Of a stretch of 64,000 bases of DNA, positions 24,849-33,890 are shown piece after piece (position 1 is the first letter of the stretch; each line of letters opens with the position of its first letter). Position numbers and translations under genes: made by a program. The notes under the pieces are model-generated. The model saw only the letters and a program-made list of their open reading frames with translations, ran no database searches and was not told the origin of the DNA. This stretch comes from Endozoicomonas sp965232255 (GTDB taxonomy: Bacteria; Pseudomonadota; Gammaproteobacteria; Pseudomonadales; Endozoicomonadaceae): contig OZ246962.1 of assembly GCA_965232255.1 (NCBI GenBank), positions 3,472,001 to 3,536,000 of the forward strand, given 5' to 3'.

Positions 24849-25211
24849 TTATTTGCCGTCAACTGCCCACCACCCGATTACCATAAATGGCAAAGCGGCA
24901 AGGAGCAGCCCGGCAAACGTCGCCAAAAAATCCATTAGATTGAAACTGCGCAAGGGCAGAAACAGTTGTAAACATTCATCCGCAGCGCAGCCAATCAGCA
25001 GCAGTAGTAATAACTGGCCACGGTAATACATTTCAGGACTGGCCAGGTGGACAAGCAGCGACAGCACAAAGGCCATCACAAAATGCATTTGCAGGTCGCC
25101 CCCCAGGAAACCTTCAATGCTGCCCCAGACCCATTGACCATGGCCAAGGCTTTTACTGATGGATAAAAGCACCAGGAAAACCAGCCAGGTCACGGCAAAA
25201 ATCCATTTCAA
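24849..25211 (-). CDS. VanZ-like membrane protein (VpsQ-like)
   Basis: 120 residues with four predicted helices and the VanZ-family pattern ADECLQLFLP...SFNLMDFLATFAG in the second half. The frame has no in-frame ATG near its start; the TTG at 25211 is preceded by AGGGGG at 7 nt, so I accept TTG as start. VanZ-like proteins occur in several Wza/Wzc-type clusters, including vps-II, without a defined role. It lies between the kinase and phosphoglycosyltransferase genes. Confidence 0.72.
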   Translation of the reverse strand: MKWIFAVTWLVFLVLLSISKSLGHGQWVWGSIEGFLGGDLQMHFVMAFVLSLLVHLASPEMYYRGQLLLLLLIGCAADECLQLFLPLRSFNLMDFLATFAGLLLAALPFMVIGWWAVDGK

Positions 25212-25295
25212 ATCGTGACCCCCTGTCGTTTTTTCATCACTTCAGCGCGGTGCGTATCAGCATCTCTGACAACAACCTGGCACACTTTGAGTGAA

Positions 25296-27506
25296 TCAGC
25301 TTTGCGACGAGTAATATCCTGAGGCGTCGTAATATCCGTTGTTATAACCGTAGATATCTTTTGCCTTGGGATTGATCTTGTTCAGCACCACGCCAGTCAT
25401 TGGTGCTTTGGCTTGCAGCAGTCGACCAACGGCTACCATTACGCCGTTAGCCTGCATGCGCCCGGCTTCAACAACGTAGACCACGCCATCACAGTGGCGC
25501 GATATCATCAGCACATCGCTGACGCTTTGCACTGGCGGGCAGTCCAGGATGATGTAGTCGTACTTCTCGCGTAGCGCTTCGAGCACTTCATCAAAACGCT
25601 CAGAGGCCAGCAGCTCCTGCGGATTAGGCGGCACTTGACCACAGGCAATCACGTCTATGCCATCTTGCTTGTGCACCGCTTCATCAATGCTGATGTTACC
25701 AGCCAGCAGATTGGCCAGGCCGGAAGAACCGCCCTTGATACCAAAGTTTTTACCCACCACCGGACGACGCAAGTCGCAGTCAATAATCAGGGTTTTGCTC
25801 AACTGTCCTAAGGCCAACGCCAGATTACCCGCTACGGAGGACTTACCCTCGCCGGGAGTTGACGAAGTAATGGCGAGCACCTGCTGCTGATGGTCAATCC
25901 CTCCGAGCTTGATACCGGTACGGATGGTACGAACAGCCTCGTTGAAGGCATGCAGCTCCGGATTAGTAAATGCCTTGAAGACATTTTTCTGGTCTTTTTT
26001 GTCCGTTAGCCTCGGCAGTACCCCAAGCACGGGCAGGTTAAGCTTTTCTTCCACATCGCGAGTGGTGCGAATGGTGTTGTTGAGCATTTCCAGCAAGAAC
26101 GCAATACCGCAGGAAATCAACAATCCGAGCAGGGCCGCAACGCCCACAATCAACTTCTTCTTGGGTTTGATCGGACTTTTAGGCGCAAAAGCCTGGTCAA
26201 CAATGCGGGCATTAGCGGTTTGCAAGTCGCTGGTTGCCGATGTTTCCTGAATCCGCTTGAAGAAGGCATTGTAGAGATCTTCATTGACCGCCACTTCCCG
26301 CTCCAGTGCCTGCAAACGGAACTCTTTGCGGTTGGTGTCCTGAATGCGCTTCTTGAGTTCGTCCACAGCGACGGACAAACTGCGCTCATTGGCCAGGTCA
26401 ACCTCGTATTCGCGCTCGACGCCGGCAACGATGGTGTTGATCTGGGTATTCATGTTTTGGCGGATGCTTTGCAGCTCCGAACGGGCGGAAATCATCTGGG
26501 GGTGTTTGGGGCCATAACGTCGGGATAGCTCAGTGACCTGGCGCTCAACCTTGGACTCTTCGGCCCTGAGATTCTGAATCAACGGATGCTGCAGTACCGC
26601 CGCCAAAGAGTCATTGCTCTGACTGTTCACGCCGCCTGCACGAATCTGTTTATAGATATTTTCCGAAACAGCCAGTTTACTGCGTACCTCTACCAGGGCA
26701 TTGGTCAGCGCCTGAAGCTCATTGCCAGAGGCGGTCAAGACGCCTTCGAGTTCGATCAGGTTTTCCTGCTCACGATAATCCTGCAGCTCCTGTGAGGCTT
26801 CGCGCAACTTCTCCGACAGTTCTCCCAGACGACCCTGCATCCAGTCGGTGGCATTGAGCGTCAGGCTCAGTTTTGCCTCCATATAGGATTCGATATAAGC
26901 ATTGGCGATGGCATTGGCAATTTTTGCCGCCAGTTGCGGGTTTTCCGACTCGGCATTAATTTTGACAATCTGGGTTTTACGCACCGGCTCAATGGTGACA
27001 TGCTGGGAAAGAGCATTGATAGTATCGTTGAGCACCTGATTGGCATCTTCTGGCACGCTCGGCTCATGCAGACCGAACCAACTTCGCCAGTCAAGCAGCC
27101 CGGCATACCACGGTGGCGAGCGCAGTGTCGAGTTAAATTCCGGATTTTTGAGCAGTCCCAACTCGTTAACGACTTTTTCCAGTACACTGCGGGATTTGAG
27201 CACCTCAAACTGGGTATTAAGGTAGCTATCGCTACCGCCGTCAATGCCGTACACCTCTTCGATGGAGACGACTTTGGCCTGCTCTTGCTCGATCTGCAAC
27301 GTCGCAGTGGCCTGATAGACAGGCGTCATGGAAAAGACGATCAAAACAGCCGCCAGAGTCACTGCCAGGGTAAAGCTGACAATGGCCCAACGATGGCTAT
27401 TGAGTACATGAAAGATTTGCCGCAGGTCGATGATATCTTCGTCCTGAGGCGCCCTGGCTTTGGCGGCAGCAGGTGTCGACACGACTTGTCTGGTTTCAGT
27501 ATTCAT
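25296..27506 (-). CDS. Wzc/VpsO-type polysaccharide co-polymerase and tyrosine autokinase
   Basis: 736 residues. There are two membrane helices (~42-60 and ~438-456) around a periplasmic domain with long coiled coils and a GNVR-type segment, then a cytoplasmic bacterial tyrosine kinase domain. Walker A is STPGEGKSS (~548), Walker A' LIIDCDLRRP, and Walker B YIILDCPP. The last 17 residues carry six tyrosines (YGYNNGYYDASGYYSS), the autophosphorylation cluster. It controls chain length and export with the Wza-like protein encoded just upstream (55-bp gap). The ATG at 27506 is used; the four extra codons from a TTG at 27518 are unlikely. The CpsB-type phosphatase in the operon is the probable antagonist. 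Confidence 0.92.
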   Translation of the reverse strand: MNTETRQVVSTPAAAKARAPQDEDIIDLRQIFHVLNSHRWAIVSFTLAVTLAAVLIVFSMTPVYQATATLQIEQEQAKVVSIEEVYGIDGGSDSYLNTQFEVLKSRSVLEKVVNELGLLKNPEFNSTLRSPPWYAGLLDWRSWFGLHEPSVPEDANQVLNDTINALSQHVTIEPVRKTQIVKINAESENPQLAAKIANAIANAYIESYMEAKLSLTLNATDWMQGRLGELSEKLREASQELQDYREQENLIELEGVLTASGNELQALTNALVEVRSKLAVSENIYKQIRAGGVNSQSNDSLAAVLQHPLIQNLRAEESKVERQVTELSRRYGPKHPQMISARSELQSIRQNMNTQINTIVAGVEREYEVDLANERSLSVAVDELKKRIQDTNRKEFRLQALEREVAVNEDLYNAFFKRIQETSATSDLQTANARIVDQAFAPKSPIKPKKKLIVGVAALLGLLISCGIAFLLEMLNNTIRTTRDVEEKLNLPVLGVLPRLTDKKDQKNVFKAFTNPELHAFNEAVRTIRTGIKLGGIDHQQQVLAITSSTPGEGKSSVAGNLALALGQLSKTLIIDCDLRRPVVGKNFGIKGGSSGLANLLAGNISIDEAVHKQDGIDVIACGQVPPNPQELLASERFDEVLEALREKYDYIILDCPPVQSVSDVLMISRHCDGVVYVVEAGRMQANGVMVAVGRLLQAKAPMTGVVLNKINPKAKDIYGYNNGYYDASGYYSSQS

Positions 27507-27561
27507 AGGTGGTATCAATTGTTATAACGAAGTCGCACAGGCAACAGTGGGTAAAACGCTG

Positions 27562-28140
27562 CTAGAAGAAACTTTCATGCACGGTAATAATGTCGCCAGG
27601 CAGAACAGAGTCGTTTAATGCCAGGGTGCGTTCCACGGCCCTGCCATTTTCATCGCGGGTCACGGTGATATTTCTTCTTGATGCGCGCTGGGTAAAACCA
27701 CCGGCCAGGGCAATGGCTTTATCTAGCGTCAAGCCCGGTTCAAATGAAAAACCGTTGGGTTCTTTTACCTCGCCAGAGACGAAAAACTTGCGGTACTCCT
27801 TCATGGAAACGCTCACCAGCGGATCGATGTAATAGCCATCCTTCAGCTTGGCGGTAATCTGTCTTTCCAACTCGCCCAGAGTCAGTCCCTTGGCCCGAAA
27901 CTCACCCAGAAATGGATAAGAGATACTGCCGGCATCGGTGAGTATCAGCTCTCTTTCCATGCCCTCTTCCCCATAGACGGAGATCACAATCTTGTCGCCG
28001 GCACCCAATTTATAGCGGGAAAGACTCATGGGACCGCTGGCTGCTTGGGCGGTGGTGACACAGGCCAGCATCAACAGCAAGCCAAATATATACGTCGTTT
28101 GTCGTGAAAAAAAACTCAAGCATGGTTTAACGAATCCCAC
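27562..28140 (-). CDS. Wza/VpsN-type polysaccharide export protein
   Basis: 192 residues. A hydrophobic N-terminus ends in TTAQA, a signal peptidase I-like site (no convincing lipobox), followed by a Poly_export domain (LSRYKLGAGDKIVISVYGE) and an SLBB-like domain (FVSGEVKEPNGFSFEPG...ALAGGFT). It is a short form without Wza's outer-membrane helix region, so it probably forms the periplasmic/outer-membrane exit ring with the barrel protein encoded upstream. The start is the GTG at 28140: GGAGGGAG sits 6 nt before it. Longer frames (28167, 28176) place that ribosome-binding site inside the gene. Confidence 0.87.
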   Translation of the reverse strand: MGFVKPCLSFFSRQTTYIFGLLLMLACVTTAQAASGPMSLSRYKLGAGDKIVISVYGEEGMERELILTDAGSISYPFLGEFRAKGLTLGELERQITAKLKDGYYIDPLVSVSMKEYRKFFVSGEVKEPNGFSFEPGLTLDKAIALAGGFTQRASRRNITVTRDENGRAVERTLALNDSVLPGDIITVHESFF

Positions 28141-28590
28141 GTAATTCTCCCTCCATAACTGACGCATTGTGAGCAAAGCGACCTTTGTCGGTTTGGGTGG
28201 AGATGGATAGGGGGCAACCTGTGAAGGGTTGCGTCTTTTCCTCTCCTGCTCTGCTAATCTTTGCTACTATGCCAAAGTTGACTTGCTGGGACACAGCAGA
28301 TTCGTAAAGGGTTCCCCTACAGAAAGTCCTGTCAGCGCAGGTTCTGTAGCGAGAGGTGTTGATAATATTCAACATGGGTCGAACGAAGCCCCCATCCATA
28401 ACCGTCAGGTTTGGTGGTGGGAGTATGTCACCATTCATTGATTAACCCGATAAAACTCCCCACACAGCTATATATGATATGCCGTATATGCCGTGAAGAG
28501 TCAGTTGAGGGATCACAAACGCGCAGGCGACATTACGTGAATGCTCGCCTGCGTCTGTGTCGCAAGATCAAATGATCATCAAAGGTATTT
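28141..28590. other. Intergenic region between the OM barrel gene and the export gene
   Basis: About 450 bp. It contains the hairpin listed at 28521-28554, and a 6-bp hairpin (GCAACC/GGTTGC, 28214-28232) about 75 nt before the export gene. A 103-codon open frame runs through it (minus strand) but overlaps the export gene start and resembles nothing I know. It may be a long regulated leader; I checked for a GEMM c-di-GMP riboswitch and for ops/JUMPstart sequences and saw neither. Confidence 0.5.
28521..28554 (-). terminator. Hairpin after the OM barrel gene
   Basis: CGCAGGCGA pairs with TCGCCTGCG, and the inner CATT/AATG extends the stem around an ACGTG loop. It lies ~40 bp past the barrel gene stop on the minus strand. 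The T-run is weak (GTTTGTG), so it may attenuate rather than end transcription into the EPS genes. Confidence 0.55.
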
Positions 28591-29787
28591 TTACAAGGCG
28601 ATGCTTGCTGATAACAGATAGTAACTTCTGTCATAGCTATCAGGGTCTGCACCAACAGCTACTGCTCTTTCATCACGTTTAACACCTTCCCAGGACAGAG
28701 AAACCGTGGTGTTACGCAGTACATTCCAATCAACTGCAACACCATACTGGTTGACTTGGCGATCAATCTGCGTAATTGCCCTACTGTTTTGCACCTGGGC
28801 ATCGGTAAATGCGTAATGAACATTGGTGGAAATCTTACTGGTCCACTGGTGCTGCCAACTCAATTGAGTGGTAGTTCCTTCAGTAAAATCAGCATTTGCC
28901 GGCTCTTCTGACTCAAGACCGAAGTCACGCACAGTACTTAACTGGATTAACGAGTACTCCACTGGCAGGTAGTTTATGCCTACTTCCCAACCAGTGAAGT
29001 TTCGACGACTGGCACCGACAGCGTCCCGGGCACGCACACCCACCTTGGCATAACCGTTAGTTTTAGATGTGGCATCCCAGCTCAAGCCCACCAGGTAGCT
29101 AGTGATGTCATACTCGCCATCTCCGGATACGGTATAGTCCAGGTTACGCTGTTTGATTTCCACCAAGCCGCTGGTCTTGGGCAAAACCCGGTAATAGCCG
29201 GTAGCGCCAAACTCGGTAATTCTGTTATCAGTGCCGCCCGCGGTTGTGTAATTCTCCCGATTGATGTTGGCAAACAGATCGGCACGTACTCGCGCTTCCA
29301 TGGAGCCAAAACCATACTTCGCACCGGCTTTCAGGCGGTCGTAGGCTGGCGGAGCTCTGTCAATGACACCGTTGATGGTGTTACCCGCGTCGTGATAGCG
29401 ACCGACGTCAAGATCAACATCCAGACGATTACGGCTGTTAAACTCCTGATGGACGGCACCAACCACGCCAAAATCAAGATAATTTGCGTCTGCTTGCGAG
29501 CCGTAGCTGGTGTTGCGGGCTGCCACAGTGGCAGTATAAGTACTCAGGCCAGACTGAGCTTTGAATTCGGCTTCCGCTGCCAGTTTATAGACGACAGAGC
29601 TAATATTGGCTAATTCGCCTTCACCTTCCCGGTACACGTTATCATCGTGACCAATTCCTAAAGTGGCCTGAGGTGTCACTTCCACAGGACCCAGGTTAAT
29701 GTGACCAGCGTCTTCAACCGCAGCTTGCACGCTCATACTGGCCACAACCAAGGCCACAGCAACACCAAGAGTATTCAGCCTCTTCAT
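28591..29787 (-). CDS. Outer-membrane beta-barrel protein of the EPS cluster (VpsM-like)
   Basis: 398 residues. A signal peptide (~1-22, ending SVQA) precedes a region rich in alternating polar/aromatic beta strands typical of the BBP2-type porins found in exopolysaccharide clusters (VpsM, EpsL), for example YYLLSASIAL at the end and repeated Tyr/Trp-flanked strands. Its likely role is the outer-membrane step of polysaccharide export, together with the short Wza-like protein. The ATG at 29787 is preceded by AGGGGGAG. It is the first gene of the cluster, and a TATAAT at 29860-29855 (minus) is a candidate -10, though no good -35 is visible. Confidence 0.75.
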   Translation of the reverse strand: MKRLNTLGVAVALVVASMSVQAAVEDAGHINLGPVEVTPQATLGIGHDDNVYREGEGELANISSVVYKLAAEAEFKAQSGLSTYTATVAARNTSYGSQADANYLDFGVVGAVHQEFNSRNRLDVDLDVGRYHDAGNTINGVIDRAPPAYDRLKAGAKYGFGSMEARVRADLFANINRENYTTAGGTDNRITEFGATGYYRVLPKTSGLVEIKQRNLDYTVSGDGEYDITSYLVGLSWDATSKTNGYAKVGVRARDAVGASRRNFTGWEVGINYLPVEYSLIQLSTVRDFGLESEEPANADFTEGTTTQLSWQHQWTSKISTNVHYAFTDAQVQNSRAITQIDRQVNQYGVAVDWNVLRNTTVSLSWEGVKRDERAVAVGADPDSYDRSYYLLSASIAL

Positions 29788-30162
29788 TCACTCTCCCCCT
29801 AACAATAAGCCATGGACCCGCTCGAAGTGGATTGAACATTTCACGGGCAAGATAATTATAAAAAAACACGACATTGGCAGCCTTTGACGAGGCCATTTTA
29901 GTGTTTCTCAAAACTAATTGATAGATTTTATTTGGCTTCCTTGGTTAATCAGTTGAATATGACCCAAATCCTATTAATAAGTGCTTACCAACCTAAAAAA
30001 TAAACAAAGCTGTAAAGCATTCAATGTCTGAAAATATCCTCAAGACAAAACAAGAATACTCGAAAGAGTTCGACGCTTTTATTTATTACATTTGAGAACA
30101 AATCACAATAAACAATTACACGGATGATCAGCCCGAGCAACGGCAACATAAATTGACATGGT

Positions 30163-30294
30163 TCAGACACGGTAAAGTACCTTCACTATATGCTAGATCA
30201 CCACATGGATTCCTTTATCAAGTCTGGCAATGATATCTTCGGCCTGTGCTTTGTGTTGGACCAAAATGTGTAGTGCCGCGACAGTTTACGCCAT
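30163..30294 (-). pseudogene. ppiC: Relic of ppiC (parvulin-type peptidyl-prolyl isomerase)
   Basis: Read on the minus strand from the ATG at 30294, 44 codons give MA*TVAALHILVQHKAQAED and so on, ending HIVKVLYRV and TGA. The first part matches the N-terminus of PpiC (AALHILVKH...QAEDII...LKKG) and the last ten residues match its C-terminus (HIIKVLYRN), with about 50 central residues missing. Codon 3 is TAA and a TAG marks the deletion join. The frame is otherwise kept end to end, so this is an internally deleted, inactivated gene. Too short to be annotated by length alone. Confidence 0.75.
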
Positions 30295-30368
30295 AAACAG
30301 ACTTGTTTCATTCAGTGATTAATATGACTGGGGAACTATAACGATTTGTTCACGACCCATAAACGCAA

Positions 30369-30400
30369 TCGATCTGTTGCTTAAAAAAACAACAGATCGA
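30369..30400 (-). terminator. Hairpin after the transketolase operon
   Basis: TCGATCTGTTG (30369-30379) pairs perfectly with CAACAGATCGA (30390-30400). The T-run of the minus strand is inside the loop. It lies ~45 bp past the stop of the last gene of the PTS/transketolase operon. Confidence 0.6.
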
Positions 30401-30443
30401 CTATAACAAGATCACAAATAACTGCCGATCAATTGGCGATATA

Positions 30444-31388
30444 TTAACCAGCGAAACCGATCAGTTTTTCTGCCTCTGCCATGATGTGTTCTGCACTGAT
30501 TCCATAGGCAGACTTTAAGAAGTCCAGCTCGCCAACCTGACCAAACTGCTCTCGGACGCCAAGTTTTTTGAACGACGTTGGCATAACACCGGCTTCGGCC
30601 AGAGCGGATATCACCGCATCACCCAGACCTCCGATCACATTATGATTCTCGACGGTCATTAGCTTGCCTGTTTTGCGCACAAAAGCAACAAGCAACTCAG
30701 TATCCAACGGCTTAATGGTGTGCATATCGATTACAGCAATGGTCTTGCCTGTTTTCTGTTCCAGGTGCAAGGCAGCGGCCAACGCATCATGAACGCTCAG
30801 ACCACTGGCAACAATGGTCAGGTCAACTCCCTCACGCAACACATTGCCTTTGCCAATTACCACGTCGTCTGTCGACTGATAAAGATCGGGCAGCGCTTTG
30901 CGGATACTGCGAATGTAGTTCACGCCTGGGTGATAAAAGCTGTAGTCGATAGCTTTTTTCAACACATACTGGTCAGAAACGTCAATCACTCTTGCTCCTG
31001 GAATCAGGCGCATCAGACCAGTGTCTTCAAAGGGCATATGAGTACCACCGTTAGTGACGGCCGACACTCCGGCATCACTGCCAAAAATATTCAGATGCTG
31101 GCGTGCGTAACCGGCAGATAAAAACAACTGATCGTAACAGCGTCGGGTAACAAAACAGCCAAAAGAGTGAACGTATGGCACGCAGCCAACAGCAGCCAGT
31201 CCGGCAGCCACGCCAATCATATTGGCTTCAGCAATACCACACTGAATAAACTGCTCAGGAAAACGCGCAGCAAATCTGCCGGTGGCAGCAGCGCCAGCCA
31301 GATCGGCTTCCAGTACTCGCAGATGGTCGTGTTTTTCACCCAGTTCAATCAGAGCATCAGCATGTACCTGTCGTAACTCAATACTCAT
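30444..31388 (-). CDS. Transketolase, C-terminal (pyrimidine-binding) subunit
   Basis: 314 residues covering the Transket_pyr and C-terminal transketolase domains. CGIAEANMIGVAAGLA holds the conserved catalytic Glu, and the C-terminal domain begins near VIGKGNVLREGVDLTIVASG. It works only with the N-terminal subunit encoded just upstream: its ATG overlaps that gene's stop by 4 nt. Split transketolases transfer two-carbon units between pentose-phosphate-pathway sugars. Its place in an ascorbate-type PTS operon suggests it processes the imported sugar rather than serving as housekeeping transketolase. Confidence 0.9.
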   Translation of the reverse strand: MSIELRQVHADALIELGEKHDHLRVLEADLAGAAATGRFAARFPEQFIQCGIAEANMIGVAAGLAAVGCVPYVHSFGCFVTRRCYDQLFLSAGYARQHLNIFGSDAGVSAVTNGGTHMPFEDTGLMRLIPGARVIDVSDQYVLKKAIDYSFYHPGVNYIRSIRKALPDLYQSTDDVVIGKGNVLREGVDLTIVASGLSVHDALAAALHLEQKTGKTIAVIDMHTIKPLDTELLVAFVRKTGKLMTVENHNVIGGLGDAVISALAEAGVMPTSFKKLGVREQFGQVGELDFLKSAYGISAEHIMAEAEKLIGFAG

Positions 31389-32230
31389 TGCAGCCCCTCC
31401 AGCTTTTGTTCGATCAGGTGCAAGTCTTGCCTGATTTGCTCCCGGTTATTGTCGTCGATGCGTAGATGATGGTTAGCCTTGATGGCGACAATACTGGGAA
31501 TGCCTTGTCCTTTTTGTGTATCGAGAATAATGGCTGTAGGTTTCTCCGACGTGGCGATGGCTTGCTCAATGGCATCAGCAATGGCATGAATATCCTGCCC
31601 GTCAACTTCGATTGCGTTGAATCCGAACGCCTGGAATTTTCCAGGCAGATCGAATGAACGCTGCACTTCATCCAGGTCACCGTCTAACTGACGCTTATTA
31701 TGGTCGACAAAAACAACCATATTGCTCAACCGGTGGTGCGCCGCAAACTGGAATGCCTCCCAACACTGCCCTTCCTGCAACTCACCATCACCGAGGATGG
31801 CAAACACATTGCTTTTGGTACCCATGGCGATACCCACAGCGCAGGAAACGCCCTGCCCCAACGAGCCGGTGGTCATATCGACGCCGGGCGTCTTATTCAT
31901 ATCTGCGTGACTGGGCAGATTCGTACCATTGGCATTAATAGACGTCAGTTCTTCTATGTTGAAAAAACCACGCAATGCCAGCGTCGCATACAGTGCCGGG
32001 CCAGCATGCCCCTTGGACAACACCAGATAGTCACGATCGGACATTTTCGGGTTGGCCGGATCATGCCTGAGGTACTTGCCATACAGACAGGCCAGTGTTT
32101 CGGTGATCGACAGACAGCCACCAAAATGCCCATACCCGAGGCTTAATAATGCTTTTACTGTCTCTGCCTTGATTTGCAGGTTCAGCGTTTCCAGGGCGAT
32201 AAGGTCATTGCTCTCTTTCATAGTTGTCAT
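31385..32230 (-). CDS. Transketolase, N-terminal (TPP-binding) subunit
   Basis: About 281 residues. It carries the thiamine diphosphate motif GDGELQEGQCWEAF...VDHNK, and HFGGCLSITETLACLY plus SKGHAGPALYATLA near the N-terminus. Starts are ambiguous: GTG at 32236, ATG at 32230 or ATG at 32221, all within a few bases of the PTS IIC stop (32240) and none with a strong ribosome-binding site, so translation is probably coupled to the IIC gene. I use 32230. It pairs with the C-terminal subunit, whose ATG overlaps this stop. Confidence 0.88.
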   Translation of the reverse strand: MTTMKESNDLIALETLNLQIKAETVKALLSLGYGHFGGCLSITETLACLYGKYLRHDPANPKMSDRDYLVLSKGHAGPALYATLALRGFFNIEELTSINANGTNLPSHADMNKTPGVDMTTGSLGQGVSCAVGIAMGTKSNVFAILGDGELQEGQCWEAFQFAAHHRLSNMVVFVDHNKRQLDGDLDEVQRSFDLPGKFQAFGFNAIEVDGQDIHAIADAIEQAIATSEKPTAIILDTQKGQGIPSIVAIKANHHLRIDDNNREQIRQDLHLIEQKLEGLQ

Positions 32231-32239
32231 TCTCACGTA

Positions 32240-33595
32240 TCAAGCTGCGCCAACTGGCTCCATGACCTTTTTCTTGCCGATAAAATTGGTGGCCAAAACG
32301 GCGGCACACAGCAGAGCAACACCACCGATCACTGCCTCTTTACCTATTGCTGCCACGTAGCCCAGGAACATACCCGTTACCGCAAAATCCGAATCGGAAA
32401 AACTCGTGTTGGCAAAGCCGAAGTCGCCCATTACCGGCAACAGCCATAAAGTCAGGAAAGAGATCACCACACCGTTGACAAATGCACCGGCCATGGCTCC
32501 TCTGCGTCCCCCCGTGGCGTTCCCAAAGACTCCGGCAGTGGCACCCGTAAAGAAGTGCGGCACAACGCCGGGCAAAATAAGCGTGGTCTGCAACACTCCC
32601 ATGGCTGCCATGCTGGCCAGACCACCGATAAAACTGAACAAAAAGCCAATCAATACGGCATTTTGTGCATAAGGGAATACCACAGGACAGTCCAGGGCAG
32701 GTCTGGCATCGGGTACCAGTTTTTGTGAAATACCGGTAAAGGCCGGCACGATTTCGGCCAGCACCAGACGCACACCCTGAAGAATGACAAAAACACCGGC
32801 AGCGAAACCAACGGCGGTCATAACGGCGTATACCAACGGATTTTGATCATTACTCAGGTTCTGCCGAACAAATTCATCACCGGCGGCAACGACCAGAATC
32901 AGGTAAATGATGCCCATAGTCAGCGAGATGCTAATGGAAGAGTCACGCAGGAACACCAGGTTTTTCGGCAAGCTCATCTCCTCAGTACTTTTTGAGCCCT
33001 TGCCTACCAGTTTGCCAATCAAAGCCGACGAGACATAACCAACCGTGGAAAAGTGACCAAACGCTACATCATCGGAGCCAATAATTTTTCTCATAAATGG
33101 CTGTGCCATGGCCGGGAAGAGGATCATCGCCAACCCCAGGGAGATAGAGCCCAGGACAACCAGCGACACTCCCGAGAACCCGGCAACACTCAAAATAATG
33201 GCAATCATACAAGCCATATAAAGTGTGTGGTGCCCCGTCAGAAAGATGAATTTAAAGCGAGTGAAACGGGCAAAAAAGATATTCGCCACCATGCCAAATG
33301 CCATAATCAGCGAGGTTGCGGCCCCGTAATCACGCATGGCCGAGGCGTAAATGGCTTCATTGTTAGGCACCACGCCGTGCAGGGAAAAGCCTTCCTGTAA
33401 TAAACCGCCCATAGGAGTCACTGCCGCCACCAGAATGCCGGCACCCCCTCCGATAACCAGAAAGCCGAGAATGGATTTAATTGTTCCCTTAACAATTTCT
33501 GAAAATGATTTTTTCTGAATGGCTAAGCCAATTAACGCCACAATACCAATCAATATGGCCGGCGTACTAAGAATATCTGTTATTAACTGAAGCAT
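32240..33595 (-). CDS. PTS ascorbate-type transporter subunit IIC (UlaA family)
   Basis: 451 residues and about 11-12 membrane helices. UlaA-family features include FARFTRFKFIFLTGHHTLYMACM, FGHFSTVGYV, LQGVRLVLAEIVPAF and GATAGVFGNATGGRRGA. It forms the membrane channel that phosphorylates its sugar during uptake with the IIA and IIB proteins encoded just upstream. The substrate need not be ascorbate: this family also serves other pentitols and sugar acids, and no ulaD/E/F-type genes accompany it; transketolase halves do instead. Confidence 0.9.
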   Translation of the reverse strand: MLQLITDILSTPAILIGIVALIGLAIQKKSFSEIVKGTIKSILGFLVIGGGAGILVAAVTPMGGLLQEGFSLHGVVPNNEAIYASAMRDYGAATSLIMAFGMVANIFFARFTRFKFIFLTGHHTLYMACMIAIILSVAGFSGVSLVVLGSISLGLAMILFPAMAQPFMRKIIGSDDVAFGHFSTVGYVSSALIGKLVGKGSKSTEEMSLPKNLVFLRDSSISISLTMGIIYLILVVAAGDEFVRQNLSNDQNPLVYAVMTAVGFAAGVFVILQGVRLVLAEIVPAFTGISQKLVPDARPALDCPVVFPYAQNAVLIGFLFSFIGGLASMAAMGVLQTTLILPGVVPHFFTGATAGVFGNATGGRRGAMAGAFVNGVVISFLTLWLLPVMGDFGFANTSFSDSDFAVTGMFLGYVAAIGKEAVIGGVALLCAAVLATNFIGKKKVMEPVGAA

Positions 33596-33606
33596 GATAA
33601 CGACGC

Positions 33607-33879
33607 CTATAACCCTTTACTGGTCATGTACGCCACGATTTTCTCTTTCATGGCATTTTTATCAGTTATATTTGGAATGGCAATTACATCACCCGCTAAA
33701 ATGGAACCGGCCAAGTCATTCGTGCAAATAAACACGTCAGCCATCTCTGGCGTTACCGACCCGAGGTCAGTGTGATTCACTTCACCGTCTACCCCCAACT
33801 CGTTGAGAATTTCTTTTACTTTCAACTCAATCATGAAAGATGAACCCAGCCCGGTACTGCAAACAGCCATAATACGCAT
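33607..33879 (-). CDS. PTS ascorbate-type subunit IIB
   Basis: 90 residues with the IIB phosphorylation loop VCSTGLGSSFM near the N-terminus; Cys7 is the phospho-acceptor. The ATG at 33879 has GAGGAG 7 nt upstream; a TTG at 33894 belongs to that ribosome-binding site and is not the start. It sits 11 nt after the IIA stop and 11 nt before the IIC start. Length fits the PTS lactose/ascorbate IIB family. Confidence 0.92.
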   Translation of the reverse strand: MRIMAVCSTGLGSSFMIELKVKEILNELGVDGEVNHTDLGSVTPEMADVFICTNDLAGSILAGDVIAIPNITDKNAMKEKIVAYMTSKGL

Positions 33880-33890
33880 AAAATAACTCC

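Larger units (their letters stand above)
29788..30443. other. AT-rich region between the transketolase operon and the EPS cluster
   Basis: About 660 bp. It contains the presumed EPS promoter (TATAAT at 29860-29855 on the minus strand), a ppiC relic (30163-30294) and a perfect 11-bp hairpin (30369-30400). The section 29870-30160 is AT-rich and I see nothing coding in it. Confidence 0.6.

Noticed and set aside
28127..28438. 103-codon minus-strand frame upstream of the polysaccharide export gene
   Set aside because: It runs over the export gene start, has a non-coding look and more likely represents a long leader.
28200..28440. Possible GEMM (c-di-GMP) riboswitch before the export gene
   Set aside because: A fragment like GACGCAACCC is present, but the paired P1b core and tetraloop-receptor parts of the consensus are absent on both strands.
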